Source of the DNA: JACSRF01 sp964504445
GTDB lineage: Bacteria > Chloroflexota > Anaerolineae > Promineifilales > Promineifilaceae
Length of the DNA stretch: 64,000 nucleotides
NCBI GenBank assembly: GCA_964504445.1
Contig: CAZDEO010000014.1
Location: 16,427-80,426 of the forward strand
Reading direction: 5' to 3'
Part shown: in pieces, positions 52,044 through 61,100 of the stretch
How positions within the stretch are numbered: position 1 is the stretch's first letter
How the letters are laid out: every line of letters begins with the position of its first letter
Translations under genes and position numbers: made by a program
The notes under the pieces: generated by a model
What the model was told of the DNA's origin: nothing
The model's input: only the letters and a program-made list of their open reading frames with translations
Database searches by the model: none

Positions 52044-54575
52044 ATGATAGACACCGACGGCAAATTTTATTTGGGACGACTATTCGATACCCAAACCAAC
52101 GAGACCACCCCCACCCCTCTGCTTTATGAGCCAGAAGATTTGACCACCCACGGCGTGGTTGTGGGCATGACCGGCTCTGGCAAAACTGGCCTGTGCCTGG
52201 ATTTGCTGGAGGAAGCCGCGCTGCACAAAATTCCGGCGCTGATGGTTGATCCTAAAGGGGATATTACCAACGCCTTGCTGCATTTTCCGCAGTTTCGCCC
52301 GGCCGATTTTCAACCCTGGATCAACGCCGACGAGGCGCGGCGGGAAGGCAAATCCGTGACAGAAGCGGCAGCCGCCACAGCTGACCTTTGGCGCAATGGC
52401 CTCGCCCAGTGGGACATTACGCCAGAACGAGTGCAGACCCTGAAAGACAGCGTGCAGTTTGCCATTTACACCCCCGGTTCCAATACCGGTTTACCCGTCA
52501 GCATTCTGGCCTCCCTGGCAGCCCCGCCCATTCCCTGGGAAGCCAACGTAGAGCTATTGCGCGAAAAAATCTCCGGCACGGTTACGGCTTTATTGGGCCT
52601 GATTGGCCTCAAAGATATTGACCCGGTGCGTTCCCGCGAGCACATTTTGCTGGCCAATATTTTTGAGCATGCCTGGAGCCAGGGACAAGACCTGGACTTG
52701 GGCGAGCTGATTTTGCAAACGCAGACCCCGCCCTTTGAAAAGCTGGGGGTATTTGATGTCAATCGCTTTTTCCCGGAGAAAGAGCGCTTCGACCTGGCTA
52801 TGCTGCTCAACAACATCCTGGCGGCGCCCGCTTTCCAGGCCTGGATTGAGGGAACCCCGCTGGACATTCCTAAGCTTATTTACGACGCCAGCGGCAAGCC
52901 GCGCCACACCATTTTCTACCTGGCTCACCTGCCCGAAGCCGAGCGTATGTTTTTTGTGACCCTGTTCTATTCGGCTGTAGAATCGTGGATGCGTACGCAA
53001 AGCGGCACGACTTCTTTGCGCGCCCTGGTTTACTTTGACGAGATTTTTGGCTACCTGCCGCCCATTGGCAACCCGCCCTCTAAGGAACCGATGCTGCGCA
53101 TGTTGAAGCAGGCGCGGGCCTTTGGGGTGGGCCTGCTGCTGGCCACCCAGAATCCGGTGGACGTAGATTACAAGGCGCTGTCTAATGCGGGAACCTGGTT
53201 TATTGGCAAGTTGGGTACGGAACAAGACAAGGCACGGTTATTGGATGGGCTGGCCAGTGCGGTGCCGGGTGGGTTGGACCGCCGAGAATATGACGACCTG
53301 ATTTCGAGCATTGGCAAGCGGGTGTTTTTGCTGCGCAACGTCCATGAAAAGCACCCGGTGTTGTTCCAGACGCGCTGGGCAATGAATTACCTGGCTGGCC
53401 CGGTAACGCGGGCGCAAATTCCAGCGCTGAATGCGCTGGCGGGGGTCACCGAGGCGATGGCCACCCCGCCTGCGCCCGCAACGCCAGTTGCGCCCGCAGC
53501 CGCGGGCATCCCATCTGCGGGGACAGAGGTGAAAACGGCCGTTTCCGCAGCCTCTGGGGCAGGCGAGATGCCTGGTTCGCAAACAAAGCCCGCCGCGCCA
53601 GGACAGGTAACGGAATATTTCTTGCCGGAAAATCTCTCTTTGCAGAAGGCGGCGCAGGAATACGGCCGTTTCCTGCCCCCTGACGCCTCTGCGGCAGGCA
53701 CCCTCTACCAGCCCGTTTTGCTGGCCCAGGCTCACGTCCGTTACCTGAACCGCAAATATAACCTGGACCTAGAGCGGCAAACGGCTGCGCTGATCATTGA
53801 GCCAGATAAACGCGGCCTGGTCCGTTGGGACGAGTTCCGGGTGCAGCCCATCGAACTCCGTGCCCTGGACCGCAGCCCGCGGCCAGATGCCCGGTTTGCC
53901 TCCTTAGGTGGCGCCCTCACTGATGGCAAAATCCTCAAAAGCATGGAAGCCGATTTCGTAGACTGGATCTACCGCGCCGGGGAAGTGCAAATAAAAGCCA
54001 ACGAGGCGCTAGGCGTCTACGCCGGCCCAGACGTAAGCGAGGCGGACTTCGCCACCCTCTGCCAGGAAGCGGCTGCCACCAAAGCTGAGGCCGAAGTCGC
54101 CAAAGTCGAGGCCCAATTCCAACGTAAAGTAGACAGTCTGGAGACCAAACTGACCAAAGAAGAGCGCGAATTGGAAGAAGACGAAGCGGAATACAAACGG
54201 CGTAAACTGGAAGAAACGGCCACCCACGCCGAAACCCTCTTTAGCCTCTTTTCCAAGCGGCGGCGCAGCGTTTCTTCGTCCATGAGCAAGCGGCGCATGA
54301 CCTCCCGCGCTCGCGAAGAAGTGGAAGAATCCAAAGATGAAATTGAGCGGCTGCAGCGTGAGATTGACGCCCTTGAAGCGGAGATGCAAAAAGCATTGGA
54401 TGAATTGGAGCAAAAGTGGGAAGACGTTGCCGCCAGAACAACCAGCATTCCCGTAACGCCTTACAAAAAAGATATTACCCTGGACCTGTTTGGCATTGGG
54501 TGGATGCCTTATCACGTTGTCATGGTAGATAATCGGCTGGAAACGCTGCCGGCTTTCCAGATTCAAGAGGAATAG
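52044..54575 (+). CDS. HerA/VirB4-like P-loop ATPase with C-terminal coiled coil
   Basis: 843 residues. Residues about 1-460 form a HerA/FtsK-type ATPase: Walker A GMTGSGKTGL (about 44-53), VDPKGDI, Walker B LRALVYFDEIFGYLP (about 330) and the GVGLLLATQNPVDVDYKALSNAGTWFIGKL segment typical of bacterial DUF853/HerA-like proteins. A Pro/Ala-rich linker (about 475-520) and a domain with LNRKYNLDLER follow, then a charged coiled coil (about 690-800). A GGAGG site precedes the ATG. No NurA nuclease gene is adjacent, so a DNA-end-processing role is not shown. An intrinsic terminator follows. Confidence 0.85.
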   Translation: MIDTDGKFYLGRLFDTQTNETTPTPLLYEPEDLTTHGVVVGMTGSGKTGLCLDLLEEAALHKIPALMVDPKGDITNALLHFPQFRPADFQPWINADEARREGKSVTEAAAATADLWRNGLAQWDITPERVQTLKDSVQFAIYTPGSNTGLPVSILASLAAPPIPWEANVELLREKISGTVTALLGLIGLKDIDPVRSREHILLANIFEHAWSQGQDLDLGELILQTQTPPFEKLGVFDVNRFFPEKERFDLAMLLNNILAAPAFQAWIEGTPLDIPKLIYDASGKPRHTIFYLAHLPEAERMFFVTLFYSAVESWMRTQSGTTSLRALVYFDEIFGYLPPIGNPPSKEPMLRMLKQARAFGVGLLLATQNPVDVDYKALSNAGTWFIGKLGTEQDKARLLDGLASAVPGGLDRREYDDLISSIGKRVFLLRNVHEKHPVLFQTRWAMNYLAGPVTRAQIPALNALAGVTEAMATPPAPATPVAPAAAGIPSAGTEVKTAVSAASGAGEMPGSQTKPAAPGQVTEYFLPENLSLQKAAQEYGRFLPPDASAAGTLYQPVLLAQAHVRYLNRKYNLDLERQTAALIIEPDKRGLVRWDEFRVQPIELRALDRSPRPDARFASLGGALTDGKILKSMEADFVDWIYRAGEVQIKANEALGVYAGPDVSEADFATLCQEAAATKAEAEVAKVEAQFQRKVDSLETKLTKEERELEEDEAEYKRRKLEETATHAETLFSLFSKRRRSVSSSMSKRRMTSRAREEVEESKDEIERLQREIDALEAEMQKALDELEQKWEDVAARTTSIPVTPYKKDITLDLFGIGWMPYHVVMVDNRLETLPAFQIQEE

Positions 54576-54605
54576 CGTGCCGGTTGCCGGCGCGTTTTGG
54601 TCACA

Positions 54606-54638
54606 AAAGAGCTAGCGAGCAAATCCTAGCTCTTTTTT
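54606..54638 (+). terminator. intrinsic terminator after the HerA-like gene
   Basis: AAAGAGCTAG (54606-54615) pairs with CTAGCTCTTT (54626-54635) and is followed by more T. It closes the 52044-54575 gene. Confidence 0.9.
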
Positions 54639-54665
54639 CGCGCACATTGTTTCTGAAGGTGATCT

Positions 54666-55766
54666 GTGGATAAAAAAAAGGATGGCGTGAGCCGGATCCT
54701 GTTGGTGCTTTTAGGTGCTCTTTCCATTTTTTTGGGCATAGACTTGTTGGAACGGACTGGGCTGTCTGATGATAGTGTTCCCGTGCCCACGGCCGTTCCT
54801 GCCGCCCGCGCTGGTTGGTATGAGATATATTTTACCAACCCCTCCTGCCCCCCAGAAAGGGAACGGGTGGGCGGGATAGATGCGGCGATTGCTGCGGATT
54901 TGCTACAGGCCCGCCAGCAGGTAGATATTGCCGCTTACGAGCTAAATTCGGAGCCAATTGTAAATGCGCTTATCGAACTCAGGCAGCAAGGGGTTACGGT
55001 GCGGGTGGTGACAGATGAGGACAATGGGGATTTGAGCGCCATTCGCCGCCTGCGACGCCATGGCATGAGCGTGGTGGAGGACGGACGCAGTGGGCTAATG
55101 CATAACAAGTTTATTGTGATAGACGGCCGTATCACCTGGACCGGCTCCATGAATTTTACGTCCAACGGCGTTTTCTGTAACAACAACAACCTGGTGCGTA
55201 TTGATAACCCGCGCTTTGCGGCTAATTACCTGGCGGAAATGGGCGAAATGTACGATATGCGCCAGTTTGGGCCTACGTCGCCCATCAACACCCCCAACGA
55301 GCAGCTCGTTATCCAGGGCATTTCTGTGGAAAACCATTTTAGCGCCGAAAAAGACGTCACCGGCATTCTGGCAACGGCGCTGGCTGGCGCTCAGCAAGAA
55401 ATCCTCTTCATGACTTTCTCCTTTACCGACGACCTGTTAGGCGAAACGATGCTGGCCCGGGCTGAAGAAGGTGTGCAGGTACGGGGCGTCTTTGAAACCC
55501 TGGGATCCGACACTTCCTTTAGCTTCTATCCGATTATGCAAGCTATGGACTGGCCCAATTTGCAGGTTCGGAGAGATGGCAACCCCCGCATGATGCACCA
55601 CAAAGTGCTGATTATTGATCGGCATACCGTGGTTTTTGGCTCCTTCAACTTTACCGACAGCGCCAACCGGCGCAATGATGAAAATGTGGTCATTGTGCAT
55701 GACCCCACCTTTGCCAGCTACTTTGTGGAGGAGTTTGACGCGGTGTGGGCCGAAGCTGGCGGCTAA
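54666..55766 (+). CDS. phospholipase-D-like exported nuclease/lipase
   Basis: 366 residues from a GTG at 54666 with GAAGGTGAT upstream. A membrane or signal segment (about 8-26) suggests an extracytoplasmic enzyme. Two HKD motifs are present: HNKFIVIDGRITWTGSMNF (about 149-167) and HHKVLIIDRHTVVFGSFNF (about 312-330), each with the downstream Asn/Ser-Asn pattern, so both halves of the active site are intact. The PLD family includes phospholipases and nucleases such as Nuc; the substrate is not determined here. The start codon is followed by GAT and a run of eight A. Confidence 0.9.
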   Translation: MDKKKDGVSRILLVLLGALSIFLGIDLLERTGLSDDSVPVPTAVPAARAGWYEIYFTNPSCPPERERVGGIDAAIAADLLQARQQVDIAAYELNSEPIVNALIELRQQGVTVRVVTDEDNGDLSAIRRLRRHGMSVVEDGRSGLMHNKFIVIDGRITWTGSMNFTSNGVFCNNNNLVRIDNPRFAANYLAEMGEMYDMRQFGPTSPINTPNEQLVIQGISVENHFSAEKDVTGILATALAGAQQEILFMTFSFTDDLLGETMLARAEEGVQVRGVFETLGSDTSFSFYPIMQAMDWPNLQVRRDGNPRMMHHKVLIIDRHTVVFGSFNFTDSANRRNDENVVIVHDPTFASYFVEEFDAVWAEAGG

Positions 55767-55861
55767 GTTTATGCTGAATAACCGCCGCTGTGCCTGGCAC
55801 GAATGCTATAATGTGCCCGCAACAGGGGCAAAAAAGGTTAACCTGTCTGCTAAGAGGCTAT

Positions 55862-57736
55862 ATGCAAGCTGCAATTCACATGGACCGCAAACAGTTGGGC
55901 CGCAATCTCAGTTATTTTCTGTTGGTCCCTCTGACAACCTTGGTGGCGATCACCATCACCCTGGCCGTGGTGATTTCCTCCTATGAAAATGCCCATAACG
56001 GCCGTATCTACACCGGCGTCAACGTCTGGGGCATCGACCTGAGCGAAAAAACGCCGGCTGAGGCAGAAGCCGCCCTGGCTTCCGCCTTCCCTTATCCGGC
56101 GGAAGAGGCCATCACTTTTAGCGACCCGGCTACGGGACAAGAATGGGTCAAGTCCCCTAAAGAGCTGGGGCTAACCTTTGACGTGGCGCAAACGGTGCAG
56201 GCCGCCATGGGTATTGGCCGCGACGGCCGTCCTGGCCAGCAACTGCGGGACCTGTTCACAAGCTGGTATTACGGCCGTACCCTTTCCCCGGTCATTGTCT
56301 TTGACGAAAGCCAGCTAGACGCTGCCCTGAGCGAGATGGCTGCCGCCATTGACCAGCCCGCCCGTAACGCCAGCTTCGACCTGAGCGGCAGCGGTGCCCA
56401 GTACACCCCAGGGCAGTTGGGCCGCCGCCTGGACCTGGCTTACCTGCGCCAGCAGTTGGTAGCCCCCATCATGGACTTTCGCCAGGCTCAGGTAGAGCTC
56501 CTGGTCCACGAAGTTGAACCGGCCCTGGTGGATGATACCATTGTAGCCAGCCAGATTCAGCAGATGACCAGCAATCCCATCACCTTTTACCTGGCGGAAC
56601 CCCTGGATGACCTGGACTTGCAAAGGGTGGAACTGCCTGTTGCGGAACTGACAAGCTGGCTGCGCGTAAGCATGACGCCGCGCACAGACGGCACTATGCA
56701 GCACGAGACCCTGATTGACGAAAACGCGGCCCGGGCCTGGCTGGCCCAATATGCCGACCAGCTCTACCGCGAGCCGGTGCGCGCCCGCTTTTACTTTGAT
56801 GATGACACCCGTGAGCTGATTTTAGTGGCCCCCCACGTTAACGGCCGTCAGCTCAACGTTGACGCCACCCTGGAGCATCTCTTAGCCCAACTGGGCAGCA
56901 GCAACCGGCGTATCCCCTTCGTCGTTGATGAAATCGTACCCACCGTTTCCTCCGAATCCACAGCCGCCGACCTGGGGATTACCGAACTCATCACCCAATC
57001 CACTACCTGGTTTTACGGTTCCTCCGACGAGCGCAAGCACAACATTGCCCGTGCTGCGGTCAACTTCTTTGGCATCGTCGTCGCCCCTTACGAAGAATTT
57101 TCCTTCAACAAATATCTGGGCAGCATCAGCGAAGCTGACGGCTATGAAGAAGGGCTGATCATCGTGGGGGGACTAACCATCAAAGGCATTGGTGGCGGCA
57201 TTTGCCAGGTCAGCACCACCCTCTACCAAACCGCCTTCCTCGGTGGTTTTCCTATTACCGAACGCTGGGAGCATGGCTACTGGCTAGATTATTACAACGA
57301 TGGGCAAGGGCCAGGCATGGACGCTACCGTCTATTCGCCCATTGTGGATATGCGCTTTGTCAACAACACGCCCTACCACCTGCTCATCGAAAATTACTAC
57401 GATACTGAAAATGAAGCCCTGACTTTCAAGTTTTACAGCACGAGCATGGGTCGGCAGGTGGTCAAAACAGAGCCGGAATTTTTTAATATGACGGAAACCC
57501 CTGCCCCTGAGGAAGACCGCTGGGTGTATGACCCCGACCTGGAACCCGGCACCGTGCTGCAAATTGACTGGGCGACTCCCGGAGTAGACGTGCTGGTGCG
57601 CCGCACGGTTTACAATGCCGCCGGGGAAATTCTCATTGATGAGTCAGTTTACAGTAACTACATTCCCTACCCGAACACCTTCCACTACGGGCCGGGGGTG
57701 GAGCCTTACGATTACTCTTTAGTGCCAGAATCATAA
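55862..57736 (+). CDS. VanW-family membrane-anchored protein
   Basis: 624 residues from the ATG at 55862, which has an AAGAGG site; upstream in-frame codons lack one. After one membrane span (about 17-40) come two repeated peptidoglycan-binding-like (PG_binding_4) domains (about 55-190 and 200-350). The VanW domain follows (about 390-530): VNFFGIVVAPYEEFSFN, GGGICQVSTTLYQTAF and YGYWLDYYNDGQGPGMDATVY-like segment. A short beta domain ends the protein. Family members are linked to cell-wall remodelling and L,D-transpeptidase-type architecture, but the VanW activity itself is undefined. It probably acts outside the membrane. Confidence 0.92.
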   Translation: MQAAIHMDRKQLGRNLSYFLLVPLTTLVAITITLAVVISSYENAHNGRIYTGVNVWGIDLSEKTPAEAEAALASAFPYPAEEAITFSDPATGQEWVKSPKELGLTFDVAQTVQAAMGIGRDGRPGQQLRDLFTSWYYGRTLSPVIVFDESQLDAALSEMAAAIDQPARNASFDLSGSGAQYTPGQLGRRLDLAYLRQQLVAPIMDFRQAQVELLVHEVEPALVDDTIVASQIQQMTSNPITFYLAEPLDDLDLQRVELPVAELTSWLRVSMTPRTDGTMQHETLIDENAARAWLAQYADQLYREPVRARFYFDDDTRELILVAPHVNGRQLNVDATLEHLLAQLGSSNRRIPFVVDEIVPTVSSESTAADLGITELITQSTTWFYGSSDERKHNIARAAVNFFGIVVAPYEEFSFNKYLGSISEADGYEEGLIIVGGLTIKGIGGGICQVSTTLYQTAFLGGFPITERWEHGYWLDYYNDGQGPGMDATVYSPIVDMRFVNNTPYHLLIENYYDTENEALTFKFYSTSMGRQVVKTEPEFFNMTETPAPEEDRWVYDPDLEPGTVLQIDWATPGVDVLVRRTVYNAAGEILIDESVYSNYIPYPNTFHYGPGVEPYDYSLVPES

Positions 57737-57773
57737 CAAGTCATGGGCTGTCTGATAGGCGACTGAGCGCCGT

Positions 57774-57971
57774 TTATTTCCGGGGAAAGAGCAGGGTGTC
57801 AATAAGCAGTTTGCCAATATAAACGATAAAGGCAAAAACGGTTGCGGGTACCTGCCAATACAAAAACCAGCCTGGCGTCCACATTGGCAATGGGACGACG
57901 GCAATGAAAAAGGCAACGGCCGTTGCCAGAACCACACGCTCTAAAAATCTCCGCCACGTCTTTTTTCGCAT
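57774..57971 (-). CDS. small membrane protein
   Basis: 65 residues from an ATG at 57971 with an AGGTG site. A basic start (RKKTWRRF) is followed by two hydrophobic spans (about 10-30 and 38-58). It contains one ACGGCCGT site. It faces VanW tail to tail and is divergent from the RHS gene. No family recognised. Confidence 0.55.
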   Translation of the reverse strand: MRKKTWRRFLERVVLATAVAFFIAVVPLPMWTPGWFLYWQVPATVFAFIVYIGKLLIDTLLFPRK

Positions 57972-58015
57972 ATTCTTCACACCTGGACCACCACCCAAAC
58001 CATTGGAAATGGGCC

Positions 58016-58045
58016 TTGACGCTTATGCGCCCATACCATTATACT
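58016..58045 (+). promoter_or_regulatory. promoter of the RHS-repeat gene
   Basis: -35 TTGACG at 58016-58021 and -10 TATACT at 58040-58045, spacer 18. A GGGAGGA ribosome site then precedes the ATG at 58148. Confidence 0.7.
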
Positions 58046-58147
58046 TCCAATAAGTTGTTCGTAGCCCAACCGCGCCAAACATCGCCAACCACCAAAAAAC
58101 AACGGACATTTAAATATTTGCCAGCGAAAATTTGGGAGGAAAACCTT

Positions 58148-61100
58148 ATGTCCGCTCGCCACTCAGTTGTATTCGCCCTGTTTTTGGGCTTAATTGCGCT
58201 GTTGTTACCCCCCCCCATATAAGGGGGTCAAACGCCCAGGAAGTGCCACAAAACCCCATATATAGGCCCGAGCTTGCTGGTCCGGAACAGCCCGACATGG
58301 CTTACCAACCCCCGGCTGACGCCAACGAGCTGAGCGACTTTCTGCCACCTGAAGGAGTCCTTATTGAGGCTCCACCCCTCACAATCACCTTGCCTGTTAC
58401 CCCAACCATGCCCCTTACTACCTCCCTCCCTGCCCTCTCTTCCGCCATCACTGTCACCGACCCTATTACCCAACTGGTCAGCTTTGCCGCTGGTCAGGTT
58501 GCGATTGTCTTTGAGGAAAACACCTTTGCCGAAGAGGCGAAAATCCACTTTGCCACTATCCTAACTCCCACATTGGCTCTCACGGCAACCAACACCCTCT
58601 CTAATCCGATTGACAGTCTCATCCTCCAACGATTTCAACTGGAGGTGAACCAGGAGGGAGAGGTTGTTTCCACTGATTTTACTAAGCCGGTTCGCCTCAT
58701 TGTGGACCTGCGAGACGTGATGGCACAATTGGCCCCCACCTACAAGACGTGGCGTTACTTCCTGGCCTACCAGGATGAAAATGATCCAGACGTTTGGAAC
58801 GAAGTGCCCATTGATGTCTACCAGACTGACGGGTTACTTAGCGCTGAGGTAATGCATTTTTCTAATTGGGCTGCCGGGGTGCGACCTGAGCGGTGGAATC
58901 CTTCCTGGACGCCACCCACGGTTTCAGCCTTTAGTGGTGCAGTAACATTTAATTACCCAATCGAGGCGCCGCCTGGGCGACGCGGGCTGCAGCCGCACAT
59001 TTCCCTTTCCTACAGCAGCAGGGCCTTGGACGGCCGTATCCGTGACGGCGAATCTGGACCCATTGGCGATGGCTGGTCATTGGGCGGCATCAGTGTCGTC
59101 CGCGTGGGGGTAAAAATGGAGTTTCACTCGGGTTACCCCTCAACATTACATCGGGATAAATTCCGCCTGGTTTTCAACGGTTCTGGCCATGAACTGTTCC
59201 CGGCAGCCGGGGCTAACACGACCAGCGATGCCACCGTGCGCTACTACGTCAAGGACGCGCCTGGCTACTACCTGGAGCGCAACTACAGCGCCAGTAGTGT
59301 GCCCAATACCGATGGCATTTACTGGATTCTCATTACCCCGGACGGTACGCGCTACCGGTTGGGCTACTACGCCGACGCCGAAGAGTGGCAGCAGGTTAGC
59401 CACGAATCCCACCTGATTGTTCAAGGGCATCCTGGTCGGGCCAACCTGTATTCTGCCATTGCCTGGCACCTGGACACGGTCACCGATGCCTTTGGCAATC
59501 AGATGACTTACCATTATCACACCAAGCAAACCAATGAAACGATTGATTGGTACAATGTCAACCATTGGACCAGCTTCACTTTAACAACGCGCAAGAACCG
59601 CATTAATGAGATTAAGTACAATTATCCTACCCGTGTCACCAGTCTGCCGGCTGCAGACACAGTGGGCCGTCTAACCTCCATTCCGGCAACGCGCATCGAG
59701 TTTCGGCCATCGAACACTATCAATGGTGACTTTCAATTCCTCATCAACAGCATTTTCATCTATCATGGCGGTGGCGCGCTGCCAATCAGCGAATATCGCA
59801 TTAACACAACCGGGCTTATTGTAGAAAGCCCTGGCTGTATTAATTACGATACGCAGCCCAACACGCTGCGCTCAAACCATACCCGCATTGTCAACTCAAT
59901 TCAACGATACGTCGGTACCGACAGCGATGCTACGACTTACGACAATGGGCTGGCCAGATTGCCAGCCACCACCTTTTCGCATGAATACAAGCGTCATTTT
60001 ACCAAGAATAATGCCGCCTGTTTCCAGTTTTACTACCTGACAGGCTACCAGAATGGCTATGGCGGTACGGCAAATTTCACCTATGTCAGCGACAACCGCC
60101 AGGTAGGCGAGTATTATTACATCCAATACAACAGGTATGAATGGCCTACTATTGGTTATAACTACTCGGTAAGCGAGGTGCGGCTTAATGATGGTCGTAA
60201 TCCCGACTTGCTCACCACCTACACCTATACTCAACGCTGTTATGCCCAATGGGGGAGTGTACCGGCTGGCGCTATCAACTGCGCCGAAGCTAACTTTCCA
60301 GATGAATATGGTAACCTGGTCGGTTACCAGACAACTACCCAGACCAGCCATGACTACACCAACACGGTCATCAACAAACAGGTAACCACGTTCTCCCAAG
60401 ATGCCAACAACAGCATCGGCCGGCCGACCGTGATCCAGATGAAGCAAAGCAATGATACCCTCCTCAGCCAGACTAATCATGTCTACCACAGCCTGGCCAT
60501 TAACGGTCTGGCCAACATGTTTACCTACGTCCAAGAAACACGGAGTTATCAATACTACAATGAGAATACCTTGTCCAACAAAACCACCTACGAATACAAC
60601 ACCGCTTATCAGGGGAGTACGCAGTATGGCAACCTGACGCACATCCGCGAATTTGACAGTGCCGCCGCCAGCACTCCTATCCGCACCAGCGTACGTGGCT
60701 ATTACCCGCACACCGAATTGACGCCAAACGGGCTGCTCACCGACACCGGCCACTGGGTAGTCGGATTTGTCAGCGCTGAAGCAGTTTACAGCGGCAACAT
60801 GGCCACGCTGCTCAACGGTACCTGGAACTATTACGACAATGAGAGCAACCACGCCACGCCGCCGACGCAGGGCAAACTGATGCGCAGCCGCGCCTACGTG
60901 CCGGCTGCCTGCACGCCCAACTGCCCATACGCCCACGCTTTCCAGACCATAGACACCAGTTACACCTACGACCTCACTGGCTTTGGCAACCAGGCCAGTT
61001 CCACTACCTACAGTGGCTACGGCGAGCGCGCCTTCAACGCCAGTTGGACCCAGGTGTACAATCTTTTTGCCTCCACAGGCCCGCGCACGACGACGATTGC

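Noticed and set aside
59896..60936. Long minus-strand open frame inside the RHS region
   Set aside because: It lies opposite the YD-repeat frame, has no ribosome site and its translation is low-complexity Val/Gly/Ile-rich text typical of an antisense shadow. The same holds for the other minus-strand frames up to 63984.
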